Source: Bifidobacterium bombi DSM 19703 (GTDB lineage: Bacteria; Actinomycetota; Actinomycetes; Actinomycetales; Bifidobacteriaceae). From it: 64,000 nt of DNA. Made by a program: the position numbers and the translations under genes. Of the stretch, positions 19,559 through 27,857 are shown one piece after another. Location: NCBI RefSeq assembly GCF_000737845.1, contig NZ_ATLK01000001.1, positions 868,001 to 932,000 on the forward strand, written 5' to 3'. Every line of letters starts with the position of its first letter. Position 1 is the stretch's first letter. The notes below the pieces were generated by a model. That model was given only the letters and a program-made list of their open reading frames with translations, made no database searches and was not told the DNA's origin.

Positions 19559-20149
19559 ATGGTAGATTACGATACCGCGGTCGCCGTCGTCCAGAACCCT
19601 GATGCCGACCCTGTGGCCTTGGCGAAGGTCGCCTACGAGAATCCCGACTTCGGCGCCGCCGTCGCCGTCAATCCGCGAGCCTACCCAGGCCTGAAACGTT
19701 GGCTGGCCGAATTTGGTGATGCACAGGCAAAGGCACAGGTGGCTAGCCAAGGTTTTCCCGTATCCGGCGAAACCGAAGCAAGCTCTCCGTCCTCTTCGTC
19801 CCATGACGCGCTGAACCAAGAATCCGACCAACATCCGGATTCAGGCCAATTCATAGCGATGACGGCCCCGTTTGCCGATTCGCCGGTTCAGGTGACCACG
19901 TCAAGCGCCGCATCGTATTACGGCGACGATGACGCGATGGCCTCTTCCACGACGAACCCATACGGCTTCACCGCTCAGCAGGCGCTCGACCCGAACACCG
20001 ACGCGATGACACTGGCGAGAATCGCACAATACGCCCCTGACCTACGCCCGTGCCTGGCACGCAATCCCAGCACATATCAGGAACTACTGCAATGGCTCAG
20101 CCAGTTGCACGACCCCGCCATCGACGCGGCTCTGGCGACCCGTCGGTAG
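19559..20149 (+). CDS. Small protein with two copies of a variant leucine-rich-like repeat
   Basis: A 196-residue soluble protein. Two related segments flank a polar Ser/Asp-rich linker: residues 14-52 (NPDADPVALAKVAYENPDFG, then NPRAYPGLKRWL) and residues about 142-190 (DPNTDAMTLARIAQYAPDL, then NPSTYQELLQWLSQ). Both share the pattern of an N-D-x-D helix, an Ala-rich helix and a Y-x-x-L-x-x-W-L helix. Proteins of this look are annotated in actinobacteria as variant leucine-rich repeat proteins. The start ATG is preceded by AGAGAAAGAGCAG. It sits between prpC and the FHA gene, so a link to phospho-signalling is plausible, but no function is known. Confidence 0.75.
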   Translation: MVDYDTAVAVVQNPDADPVALAKVAYENPDFGAAVAVNPRAYPGLKRWLAEFGDAQAKAQVASQGFPVSGETEASSPSSSSHDALNQESDQHPDSGQFIAMTAPFADSPVQVTTSSAASYYGDDDAMASSTTNPYGFTAQQALDPNTDAMTLARIAQYAPDLRPCLARNPSTYQELLQWLSQLHDPAIDAALATRR

Positions 20150-20193
20150 TGGTGTCTGACTCTTCCATGCCGGCCTCTTGACGTTGACCCCGC

Positions 20194-20232
20194 CGTCTCG
20201 CCGCCGATCACAGTCACCACTACGGCGAGACG
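20194..20232. terminator. Hairpin between convergent genes
   Basis: A perfect 10-bp inverted repeat, CGTCTCGCCG at 20194-20203 and CGGCGAGACG at 20223-20232, lies between the convergent LRR-like and FHA genes. There is no clear T-run. Its place suggests a bidirectional end of transcription. Confidence 0.5.
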
Positions 20233-20327
20233 TCATGTCTTGCGGACAGACTCATTGCTCGCCCCCGAAAACCCATTACCGAACCGTCGAACAAAACGCA
20301 GTGTCCACTCGCTGAAGATCGTACGGT

Positions 20328-20945
20328 TCAACCAACCTCGGTGCATTGTATGAATTGGTCGCCCATGCGTATCACAGCCGGCACTTCGAGTTCGATCGGG
20401 GTTCCTTGGCTCACCTGCGTCTCGGTCTCGTCATGAATGACGTAGGTGCCGTTGAGCGAACCGTAATCCTCAATCCACAGCGTTCCGTCACGATCAATGC
20501 TGACGGCCGCATGATTGCGCGACATGGTGCGCGTCGGATCATTGAATCGCACCGACTTCGCCCCCTCAGGAACCGTCGCCGAAGGGTGACGTCCAAGGAG
20601 GACACTGCAGGTGATGGTGACGTCTTGACCAGTGGCTTCGTTGTAGAGCCTGTATGACTTGCTTGGTTCCTTCATAGTGAAAGAGCTGGAAAGCACTGTA
20701 CCGTCCCAGTCCTCGTCGCTTACGTCGCCCCGGGCATCCGCTATGTTCCTTACCGAGGTCCTGTCATCTTCGAGTTTATCGGACTCATCGGTTGCGACGG
20801 GAGCCGAAGCTGACTGACGTCCACCGGCGGCGAATCCATCATAAGAAGACTCCCCAGTTACGGATTCCACTGCGACGGCAGATGACTCAACGTCATCTTC
20901 GTACCAGCCGAACTCCGGCGGCGGAGGAAATCGCAAAGAACTCAT
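20328..20945 (-). CDS. fha: FHA-domain phosphopeptide-binding protein
   Basis: A 205-residue protein. An acidic, low-complexity N-terminal half (EFGWYEDDVES onward) precedes a C-terminal forkhead-associated domain. The diagnostic residues are all visible: LLGRHPSATV, SRNHAAVSI and GSLNGTYV, so phosphothreonine binding should be intact. I chose ATG 20945 (MSSLRF); a TTG at 21014 would add 23 residues but would place a strong hairpin inside the coding region. It is transcribed toward the PFNA cluster. In that cluster the FHA protein is expected to read phosphorylation set by the kinase and removed by PrpC. Confidence 0.88.
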   Translation of the reverse strand: MSSLRFPPPPEFGWYEDDVESSAVAVESVTGESSYDGFAAGGRQSASAPVATDESDKLEDDRTSVRNIADARGDVSDEDWDGTVLSSSFTMKEPSKSYRLYNEATGQDVTITCSVLLGRHPSATVPEGAKSVRFNDPTRTMSRNHAAVSIDRDGTLWIEDYGSLNGTYVIHDETETQVSQGTPIELEVPAVIRMGDQFIQCTEVG

Positions 20946-20981
20946 GACTGATATTCTATCGAATACATCCGACGCAAAAGA

Positions 20982-20997
20982 ACCCGCCGAAGCGGGT
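20982..20997 (-). terminator. Terminator-like hairpin just upstream of the FHA gene
   Basis: ACCCGC (20982-20987), loop CGAA, GCGGGT (20992-20997). Read leftward it is followed by TTCTTTT, an intrinsic-terminator shape, only 37 bases before the FHA start. It could attenuate FHA transcription if the promoter lies further right. Confidence 0.45.
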
Positions 20998-21372
20998 CTT
21001 TCCAAGCCAACCAACCTACGGAACTGTGCACAACTCCATCGTTGTTGTTTAGTAAGCTGTTTCGGCTACGCAACGTAAGGTAGTACTGACCTTGGTATTT
21101 TGTGAGCTTCCGTAGCGTTAAGTTATCTTGTAGTTGATATTATCCTCGCTTCGACTCGAAAAGGCAAACGAAAAGTCGGCATTGTTCCTAAATGGTAGAA
21201 AACGTGCGACACCGGGTCCCAAGTGAACAAAATCTGTTTATATGCAACCGCACCGACGTGCAAGCAAACACGACACGCCGTAAGCCGCACACCTTAGCCA
21301 AATTTCAGACACAACGAGTAAAACCATCTATTTTCAGGGGAAAAGCTCCGCACCATTGACTAAAGTAAGAGC
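20998..21372. other. Divergent intergenic region between FHA gene and ppk1
   Basis: No gene seen. It is AT-richer than its flanks and must hold the ppk1 promoter and probably the FHA promoter. TAAAGT at 21361-21366 lies six bases before the ppk1 ATG and no Shine-Dalgarno sequence is present, compatible with a leaderless ppk1 transcript; no good -35 is visible. Confidence 0.4.
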
Positions 21373-23595
21373 ATGGCACAGATATTCGACGCACCCTCAA
21401 AAGCGCTATTGCGCAAACAGATAGCGGAACATATAGCGGAAACCGATAAGGCCGATAATCGAGAATCCCTCAAGGAGGCACAGCCTCTGCCCAAGGACCG
21501 TTATTTCGACCGTGAGCTTAGCTGGCTCAAATTCAACCAGCGCGTGCTGGAATTGGCGGAGGACCCTGAACAGCCGTTGCTGGAACGCGCCAATTTCGCC
21601 GCGATATTCGCCTCTAACCTGGATGAATATTTCATGGTGCGCGTAGCGGGCTTGAAACGCCGTATCGACTCCGGCATTGCAGTCAACTCTCCGGCAGGTC
21701 TGAGTCCGCGCCAGCAGCTGCGTACCATCAGCGAGACCGCGCATGCGCTGCAGGCCGAGCATGCCGATCAGGTGATCAACCATATATTGCCCGAACTCGC
21801 TCAACAGCACATCGTGCTTCTGAGCTGGGACAAGCTCACGAGCGCCGAACAGGAAAGGCTGTCGCGCTACTACCGTCAGCAGGTATTCCCGGTGCTCACC
21901 CCCCTGGCCGTGGATCCGGCCCATCCGTTCCCATACATCTCCGGCGGTTCCCTGAACCTGGCGGTGCTTGTGGAGAACCCGAACAGCGGCAAGACGCATT
22001 TCGCCAGGGTCAAGATACCCGACAACATGAACCGACTCGTGCCGGTGGACGATCTGACTGATGAAGAAAGCCGCGAAGAACGTTACGGCTTCATCACCAT
22101 GGAGAACCTCATCATCGCTCACCTGGAATCACTGTTCCCCGGCATGATCATCAAGGAGGCGCGCAGCTTCAGAGTGACTCGCAACGAAGACATCGACGTG
22201 GAGGAGGACGATGCCGAAAACCTTCTCAACGCCATGGAGAAGGAGCTGCTGCGCCGTCGCTTCGGACCGCCGATTCGTCTGGAGCTCTCCGACCAGACCA
22301 GCCCGATGCTCTCCAGTCTTCTCGCCAGTCGACTGCGGGTCAACGAGGAGGAGGTGTACCGACTCCCGGCACCGCTGGACGCCACGGTGCTGTTCGAAAT
22401 GCAGGACATCGACAGGCCTGACCTGAAGAACAAGCCGTTCATACCAATCACCAACAGGCGCATCGCCACCGTCGAGTCAAGCAGAGCCCAGGACATATTC
22501 GCTGCAATCCGTGAACACGACATCCTGCTGCACCATCCCTACGACTCCTTCTCGACGTCCGTGCAGGCCTTCCTCGCGCAGGCGGCGGCCGACCCCAAGG
22601 TCCTGGCCATAAAGCAGACGCTCTACCGCACTTCGAGCAACTCGCCTATCATCGACGCGCTTGTTGATGCCGCCCATGCGGGTAAACAGGTGCTTGCACT
22701 GGTGGAAATCAAAGCGCGCTTCGACGAGGATGCCAACATCGCTTGGGCCCGCAAACTCGAACGCGCAGGCGTGCACGTGGTCTACGGCATCGTGGGACTG
22801 AAGACCCACTGCAAGCTGTCGTTGGTGGTACGGCAAGAAGAGGACGGGTTGCGCCGCTACTGTCATGTGGGAACCGGCAACTATAATCCGAAGACCGCCC
22901 GCATATACACCGATCTCGGCTTGCTGACCTGCGACCCTGTAGTAGGTCAGGACGTCACCAAGCTCTTCAACCAACTTTCAGGGTATGCGCCGAAGTCAAG
23001 CTTCCATCGCCTGCTGGTGGCGCCACGTACCGCGCGGTCGGGGCTTATCAAACGCATCGAGCGAGAGGAAAAGGCGGCACTTGAGGGACACGAGGCGTGG
23101 ATCAAGATCAAGGTCAACTCGATTGTGGACGAAAAGACCATCGATGCACTGTACCGCGCCAGTCAGGCAGGAGTGAAGGTTGACATCGTGGAACGGGGCA
23201 TATGTGCCCTGAAGCCTGGCGTACCAGGGCTGAGCGAGAACATCCGGGTGCGTTCGATTCTCGGACGCTTCCTCGAACACAGCCGCATCTACGCCTTCGC
23301 CAACTCGTCAGGTCCCCAGCTCGGCGAAGGCCCGGTCACCGGGCCCGAAGCCTGGATAGGTTCCGCCGATCTCATGCACCGCAACCTTGATCGACGGGTG
23401 GAGGCCTTGGTAAGGATCAGCGACGAGGACCAAGTCAAATCGCTGATCGAATACGTCGATCTGCAGATGGCCGATTCGACATCCTCATGGCACATGCTCC
23501 CTGACGGCACATATGAACGTCACAGCCATAACAAGGAGGGTAAGCCTCTGGCGGACTGCCAGGAAGTCCTGATCAGGCTTCACCAGCACAACTGA
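21373..23595 (+). CDS. ppk1: Polyphosphate kinase
   Basis: A 740-residue PPK1, which reversibly makes polyphosphate from ATP. The family N-terminus is clear ([16 protein letters not shown], then [19 protein letters not shown]). The first catalytic PLD-like domain has [19 protein letters not shown] and the autophosphorylated histidine His479 in LKTHCKL. It is followed by [19 protein letters not shown]. The second catalytic histidine region is [12 protein letters not shown]. Length is normal for the family. It is followed by a MutT1-like gene, the same pairing as ppk1-mutT1 in mycobacteria, which supports both assignments. Start ATG 21373 lacks a strong ribosome binding site. Confidence 0.97.
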   Translation: MAQIFDAPSKALLRKQIAEHIAETDKADNRESLKEAQPLPKDRYFDRELSWLKFNQRVLELAEDPEQPLLERANFAAIFASNLDEYFMVRVAGLKRRIDSGIAVNSPAGLSPRQQLRTISETAHALQAEHADQVINHILPELAQQHIVLLSWDKLTSAEQERLSRYYRQQVFPVLTPLAVDPAHPFPYISGGSLNLAVLVENPNSGKTHFARVKIPDNMNRLVPVDDLTDEESREERYGFITMENLIIAHLESLFPGMIIKEARSFRVTRNEDIDVEEDDAENLLNAMEKELLRRRFGPPIRLELSDQTSPMLSSLLASRLRVNEEEVYRLPAPLDATVLFEMQDIDRPDLKNKPFIPITNRRIATVESSRAQDIFAAIREHDILLHHPYDSFSTSVQAFLAQAAADPKVLAIKQTLYRTSSNSPIIDALVDAAHAGKQVLALVEIKARFDEDANIAWARKLERAGVHVVYGIVGLKTHCKLSLVVRQEEDGLRRYCHVGTGNYNPKTARIYTDLGLLTCDPVVGQDVTKLFNQLSGYAPKSSFHRLLVAPRTARSGLIKRIEREEKAALEGHEAWIKIKVNSIVDEKTIDALYRASQAGVKVDIVERGICALKPGVPGLSENIRVRSILGRFLEHSRIYAFANSSGPQLGEGPVTGPEAWIGSADLMHRNLDRRVEALVRISDEDQVKSLIEYVDLQMADSTSSWHMLPDGTYERHSHNKEGKPLADCQEVLIRLHQHN

Positions 23596-23613
23596 CGCAT
23601 ACGCCTATGAACC

Positions 23614-23650
23614 AGCCTCGATCCACTTCGAATATGAAGGAATCGAGGCT
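23614..23650 (+). terminator. Hairpin between ppk1 and the mutT1-like gene
   Basis: AGCCTCGAT (23614-23622) pairs with ATCGAGGCT (23642-23650), with an inner CTTC/GAAG pairing. There is no T-run, so it may only reduce read-through or protect the ppk1 mRNA end. Confidence 0.4.
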
Positions 23651-23677
23651 ACATGACGAACAAGAAGAAGGCATCAG

Positions 23678-25003
23678 ATGGATTTGAAACCGGCGCACGT
23701 CGTGGAGGCCGCGGGCGGGATTCCATACCGCTGGACCAAAGACTCACGTTCCCTTGCCGCATTGTGCGATTCCTGCACCGTCTCATCATCCCCGTCATCC
23801 GAGAATCGCTCTTCCGTAGGCCGACAGGACGTACCTTATGCGAGTGACGCACCTAAACACAAACGCAAAGCACCATCTCTGGCTCCATCACAATACGCTG
23901 AATACGACGCCTTTCAAGGCCTCGAAGTATGTTTGGTTCACAGGCCCAAATATGACGATTGGAGCTGGCCGAAAGGCAAGCTGGAGGCCAATGAATCAAG
24001 CCGCCATGCCGCAGTGCGCGAAATAGAGGAGGAATGCGGCATACCGATTCGTCTCGGCCCTTGGCTGGGAGAAAAGGAATACGGCTTGGAGAAGGAGGGA
24101 CAGAAGTCCAAACACGCGAAAGGTTCAAACTCGGCTTCGGATTCCGGCCTTGTCAAACACATCAGCTATTGGATGGCCACACCGATCAGCAAATCACAAT
24201 CCGAACGAAGGGCAACTGTGTTCGGACCGGTCATACCCGCCAAAACCAGTGAAATCGACGAGGTAAGATGGATGTCCGTGTCCAAGGCCCGCAAGAAGCT
24301 GTCACACTCGCTGGATCGGGATATCCTCGACCGGTTCGTCGCACGGGTAAGAGAGGGTGCCCTCAACATGAGGACGCTCATCATCGTGCGGCACGGCAAG
24401 GCGGAATCCAGAAAACACTGGGATGGAACCGACGCCAACCGTCCCATCACCCCCAAAGGGGCGTCGGCCAGCTTCGCGCTCTCCAAGGAGATCGCTTGTT
24501 TCTGCCCCACCAGGTTGGTCTCCTCCCCCTGGCTACGCTGCATACAGACCATCGAGCCTTACTCATGCCGGACAGGCATGCCGGTCACCAAAGCGGAGGA
24601 GCTGACCGAAGAAGCGTTCGCTCAAGCCCCGGATGGCGCATGGAACAGAGTGTGCCAGGAAATCGAAGCAATGTTCGAATCGCCCCGCGAAGCCGACGAT
24701 GACCACGCCCCGACAACCGGAACATCTGATGTCGCAGATCTATTGGTTCAAGAGCCTTTAGCAAAGAAGCAGCAATTGGTGGAACTCTGCGGTTCTGCGA
24801 CGATTGTGTGCACCCATCGTCCCGTTATCGGCGGATTATTCGAACATATCAGGACCTTGTGCGGCTCGACTTCGCTATCCAAGCAGCTGGTCGCGAAAAC
24901 ACCGTACATGCCCACCGCCAATGCCGTAGCATTGTTTATTGTAGACGGTCCACAAGGACCGCGTATCATCGACATCCAAAGAACGGCGCCACTTGTTTAT
25001 TGA
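23678..25003 (+). CDS. mutT1: Nudix hydrolase fused to histidine phosphatase, MutT1-like
   Basis: A 441-residue two-domain protein. The Nudix box GKLEANESSRHAAVREIEEECGI is at about residues 101-123 and fits G-x5-E-x7-REUXEEXGU. The second domain starts near residue 229 with LIIVRHGKAES, the RHG motif of SixA-like phosphatases, and includes the later TIVCTHRP histidine. This is the domain order of mycobacterial MutT1, which hydrolyses 8-oxo-dGTP and diadenosine polyphosphates. About 50 polar residues (CTVSSSPSSENRSS) are inserted after AAGGIPYRW, near the domain's start. ATG 23678 is preceded by AAGAAGAAGG. Confidence 0.9.
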   Translation: MDLKPAHVVEAAGGIPYRWTKDSRSLAALCDSCTVSSSPSSENRSSVGRQDVPYASDAPKHKRKAPSLAPSQYAEYDAFQGLEVCLVHRPKYDDWSWPKGKLEANESSRHAAVREIEEECGIPIRLGPWLGEKEYGLEKEGQKSKHAKGSNSASDSGLVKHISYWMATPISKSQSERRATVFGPVIPAKTSEIDEVRWMSVSKARKKLSHSLDRDILDRFVARVREGALNMRTLIIVRHGKAESRKHWDGTDANRPITPKGASASFALSKEIACFCPTRLVSSPWLRCIQTIEPYSCRTGMPVTKAEELTEEAFAQAPDGAWNRVCQEIEAMFESPREADDDHAPTTGTSDVADLLVQEPLAKKQQLVELCGSATIVCTHRPVIGGLFEHIRTLCGSTSLSKQLVAKTPYMPTANAVALFIVDGPQGPRIIDIQRTAPLVY

Positions 25004-25043
25004 CTGTATTGCTAACATTGCAGGTCCTTCGAGCTGGGGCGGC

Positions 25044-25937
25044 ATGGGCGGATTCCTCCATTGCCCCCATATCAGGACCATCACGTCTCCCGCGTCAGGC
25101 TCGGGCTTCGGCACGGAATCGACGGGTTCAGGGTCCATCGTATCCGCACGACCAGGATTCGCACCTGCGCGTACGGGCTCGTCCAGGCCTTCCCGCCCTT
25201 CACAGCTTGATCCGTCCCTTACCGAACATATTGCCGGAGGTCTTGATCCGGAGGAAATCAATGAGATGAGCCACGCGAGCGCCGCGGCGATGCTCGATCG
25301 AGTGCATCACAGCGTCGATCCGGTAGTGGTGAAACGGGTCATCACCCTTGTAGACACCGAAGGCGTGGATGTCGTGGCGGAGCTCTGGAGCCACAGCGAA
25401 CCGGATACATTGCCCGGTATTCTATGGAGACTGTATCTTCTACGCACATGGATGAGGACAAACGGCGACGAGATCTCCTATCTGTGGAGAGTGGGCGAAC
25501 CCGAACCCACGTCATCGTCAGCAATAGTCGGGGTGGACAACGCACCCGATACTGCCGACATAGCACGGACTGCCGATTCGATTCTTGCCGGTGCCTTTAC
25601 AGGTGATTTCGCCGTGGCCCTTGAACGGGCCGCCGCCTTTACCGACGTGATTGTGCGCGGCATGAGGCTACGTGCGAAAACACTGCAACGACGGCTGGAC
25701 GACATTCCGAAAGACGGCGAGGCAGATCATGAATCCGCATCGCCGAACGTGCAACGCACATCTGCGGATGTCTATGGCGACGACAGAAGTCAGTCAAATG
25801 AGCATGCGCAATCCATGCGCAGATCCATTTCAAGTCTGCAGTCGACCGCTTCCAATCTGGCACTCACCTCACACGACTTCCATCTGGGGGCCAATTTATG
25901 GAGGCGTGGACGCTCGAATAAGGCAGGATGCAAGTAA
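25044..25937 (+). CDS. Conserved actinobacterial hypothetical protein
   Basis: About 297 residues with no membrane segment or signal peptide. A Ser/Pro-rich N-terminus precedes a helical region with LDPSLTEHIAGGLDPEEINEM, then DTLPGILWRLYLLRTWMRTN and DEISYLWRVGEPEP. I recall this DTLPGALWRLYLLRxW segment from actinobacterial proteins of unknown function but cannot attach a role. The C-terminal part (TAARTADSILAGAFTGDF-like helix, then a charged tail) looks like a helical bundle. The frame is open from a TTG at 24993 inside the preceding gene; ATG 25044 after GGGGCGGC is my choice. It likely shares a transcript with the mutT1-like gene. Confidence 0.65.
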   Translation: MGGFLHCPHIRTITSPASGSGFGTESTGSGSIVSARPGFAPARTGSSRPSRPSQLDPSLTEHIAGGLDPEEINEMSHASAAAMLDRVHHSVDPVVVKRVITLVDTEGVDVVAELWSHSEPDTLPGILWRLYLLRTWMRTNGDEISYLWRVGEPEPTSSSAIVGVDNAPDTADIARTADSILAGAFTGDFAVALERAAAFTDVIVRGMRLRAKTLQRRLDDIPKDGEADHESASPNVQRTSADVYGDDRSQSNEHAQSMRRSISSLQSTASNLALTSHDFHLGANLWRRGRSNKAGCK

Positions 25938-25965
25938 TCAAGGCAATCTGGAACCTTATGCCCGC

Positions 25966-26022
25966 GTTCCTATCCACGCCAACGGTTCCTATCCACGCCA
26001 ACGGTTCCTATCCACGCCAACG
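25966..26022 (+). repeat. Three tandem copies of a 19-bp unit
   Basis: GTTCCTATCCACGCCAACG occurs three times without spacers at 25966-25984, 25985-26003 and 26004-26022, immediately after the hypothetical gene. The unit is not a multiple of three and no gene spans it. Confidence 0.95.
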
Positions 26023-26143
26023 GTCTTCGGGCGGCCTGACAGGTGCCACGCCGCCACAGGCTGTGTCCGCCGCCGGCGGAACGGTGCATCGCCCGCGTTT
26101 TAAGCTTGCCACGTATTCTGCGCGTGGTGAGCGAAAGTTCGGC

Positions 26144-26149
26144 TATACT
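26144..26149 (+). promoter_or_regulatory. -10 box for the candidate small RNA
   Basis: TATACT lies seven bases before A26156, the exact 5' end of a 12-bp helix. A -35 hexamer is not obvious, as is common in actinobacterial promoters. Confidence 0.5.
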
Positions 26150-26155
26150 GAAGAC

Positions 26156-26251
26156 AACACCGAGCCGCGTTTAAGCCCCGGGCTTCATTTTTTGCCGCTT
26201 CGAGCGGCGTTCGCGCCGACAGGCGCTTTCACGGTTCGGTGTTTATTTGTT
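26156..26251 (+). ncRNA. Candidate structured small RNA, four-way junction, family not recognised
   Basis: A 12-bp closing helix (one G-U pair) is formed by AACACCGAGCCG at 26156-26167 and CGGTTCGGTGTT at 26232-26243. It encloses three hairpins: AAGCC/GGCTT (26173-26185), GCCGCT/AGCGGC (26194-26208) and GCGCC/GGCGC with loop GACA (26213-26226). A TTATTTGTT tail follows, as in intrinsic termination, and a TATACT box precedes it at the right distance. It is not a tRNA: there is no T-loop and no anticodon arm of normal form. It does not resemble RNase P RNA, tmRNA or SRP RNA as I know them. An alternative is a compound terminator for the upstream gene. Confidence 0.5.
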
Positions 26252-27032
26252 AGACAGATCAAGCCATAGAACCGATCGATGTTGAAAACTTATGGGATTC
26301 GGCGCCTTTGGAGATCCAAGGCACAGCGAAATAGACGTTTCAGACAGAGACTAAGATAGATGCGGCCTGCGTGCCGGAACCTCGTCCCAGTCAAATATCA
26401 AAACCGCCTATATTCAGCTCCAGCATTCCCTCAAGTCAGGACGAACCGTCACCGTGCAAGCCCTGGCAGGTGTTTGGTCGATGGCGGTAGACCACCCCAA
26501 CGACCTGGCGCATCCATCGCACCCCAGTACAAATCGACACTTGTTTGGACATAACGAAACCGAAATCTTCAAGCATCACACGCCGCGGTATCCCAAAAAT
26601 CGCTATGAGAACCGTCACGCTGCTGAACACAGAGAGACCGTAAATGCCAGGCGATATCTTCGATGTCCCATGCGATCCTCGTTTCCGGTCATATTTCCGT
26701 GGCTATGAATTCATGAAGCCAGTCAATCAGTGCTTCTGAAACATGACATACAGCCTCGCGTTCCTATCTCCGGAACAATCATATGGACGGACGCCCGGAC
26801 GCATCACGCACATCACTCGAGGCATGGGGATGAATCGCGTCGCCACCATCGGACAAAGCATATCAGTCACCGGCTGAACTTGGCTCACAAGTCAGCACCA
26901 TGTTATTTATCACGGGTTATCGTCGCTTCATATTGATTATGTGTCATGACGGCAAACAGGGCACCGCCATGCGGCGCTGACACGGCATGCCGTTCCCTCT
27001 GATAACGGTCGTTCCCATGAACGGCACTCCCA
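26252..27032. other. Gene-free stretch
   Basis: Only short open frames without a family likeness or a ribosome binding site are present. I see no tRNA and no transposase remnant. Together with the preceding repeat and RNA it makes about 1.1 kb without a protein gene between the hypothetical gene and the end of gatD. It may be decayed coding sequence. Confidence 0.5.
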
Positions 27033-27857
27033 TCATCTCGGTCGAGTCATCACGACTTTCGCTGCCTTGGTCGCAATCGCATCGATATGCTCCAGCTGTG
27101 CCCGCTGCTCGGCGTTGCCGGTCGGCTTGAATTCGCCGTAACGACTCGTGACGGCCGTGCGAATCAGAAAATCTGAGATCTTCGGATTTTTTGGCAAGAG
27201 TGAACCGTGCATGTATGTGCCGATCACGTTGCCCACACGGGCACCTTCGGTATGGTCCACGCCGTTGTTGCCCGTACCTTCATGCTCCACGGTTCCCAGC
27301 GCCTGGACGCCATCACGCAGGAAGGTCTGCCCCGAATGGTTCTCATAGCCTACAATGGAGCCGAATTGGTCGCTGCTCTCCGTCAGATTGCCGATCATAC
27401 GGTGTTCCTGACCCTCAGTATAGACGCCAAGTATGCCGATGCCCGGCAGTCTGTTGCCGTCCACGGTATCGAAATAGTCACCGAACAGCTGATACAGCCC
27501 GCAGATCATCAGCATCGGAACGCCCTGACTTGCAAGGCCTCGCAGCGTGTCGGCACGTTTGAACAGGTCGTCGGAGATCTTCTCCTGACCGGTATCCTGA
27601 CCGCCTCCGCCCAGGATGATGTCCACATGTTCGGGCCATGCATCGCCTTGGTTGTATGCATGTACACGTGGCTGAAAACCATAGAGCGTCAATCTGCGCT
27701 CTATGGTGAGCACGTTGCCCCAGTCGCCGTAGATGTTCATGTCATTCGGGTAAAGCGAAACCACATCGATGGGCCGCGACAATTCATCTGAAGTCACTTT
27801 GGCTCCTTTTCGTTCCATCCGAGCGATGCCCGTAGTTGCAGCGGTCGTTGCGTTCAT
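27033..27857 (-). CDS. gatD: Lipid II isoglutaminyl synthase, glutaminase subunit GatD
   Basis: A 274-residue class I glutamine amidotransferase of the CobB/CobQ-like type. Visible motifs are YPNDMNIYGDWGN near the start, the oxyanion-loop segment ILGGGGQDTGQ, the nucleophile region MLMICGLYQLFG with its cysteine, and the histidine-containing VIGTYMHGSLLPKNP. GatD supplies ammonia to MurT, which amidates the D-glutamate of peptidoglycan stem peptides on lipid II. The ATG overlaps the murT stop by four bases (ATGA at 27854-27857), fixing the start and the partnership. Confidence 0.93.
   Translation of the reverse strand: MNATTAATTGIARMERKGAKVTSDELSRPIDVVSLYPNDMNIYGDWGNVLTIERRLTLYGFQPRVHAYNQGDAWPEHVDIILGGGGQDTGQEKISDDLFKRADTLRGLASQGVPMLMICGLYQLFGDYFDTVDGNRLPGIGILGVYTEGQEHRMIGNLTESSDQFGSIVGYENHSGQTFLRDGVQALGTVEHEGTGNNGVDHTEGARVGNVIGTYMHGSLLPKNPKISDFLIRTAVTSRYGEFKPTGNAEQRAQLEHIDAIATKAAKVVMTRPR

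Noticed and set aside
25966-26022. CRISPR array
   Set aside because: The three copies are directly adjacent with no spacers, and no cas gene is in the window.
26156-26251. tRNA gene from the cloverleaf-like folding
   Set aside because: There is no GTTC T-loop, the arms have wrong loop sizes and no plausible anticodon arm exists.
25928-26269. 113-codon open frame over the tandem repeat and candidate RNA
   Set aside because: The 19-bp repeat shifts frame between copies, the product has no domain, and the region has RNA-like pairing.
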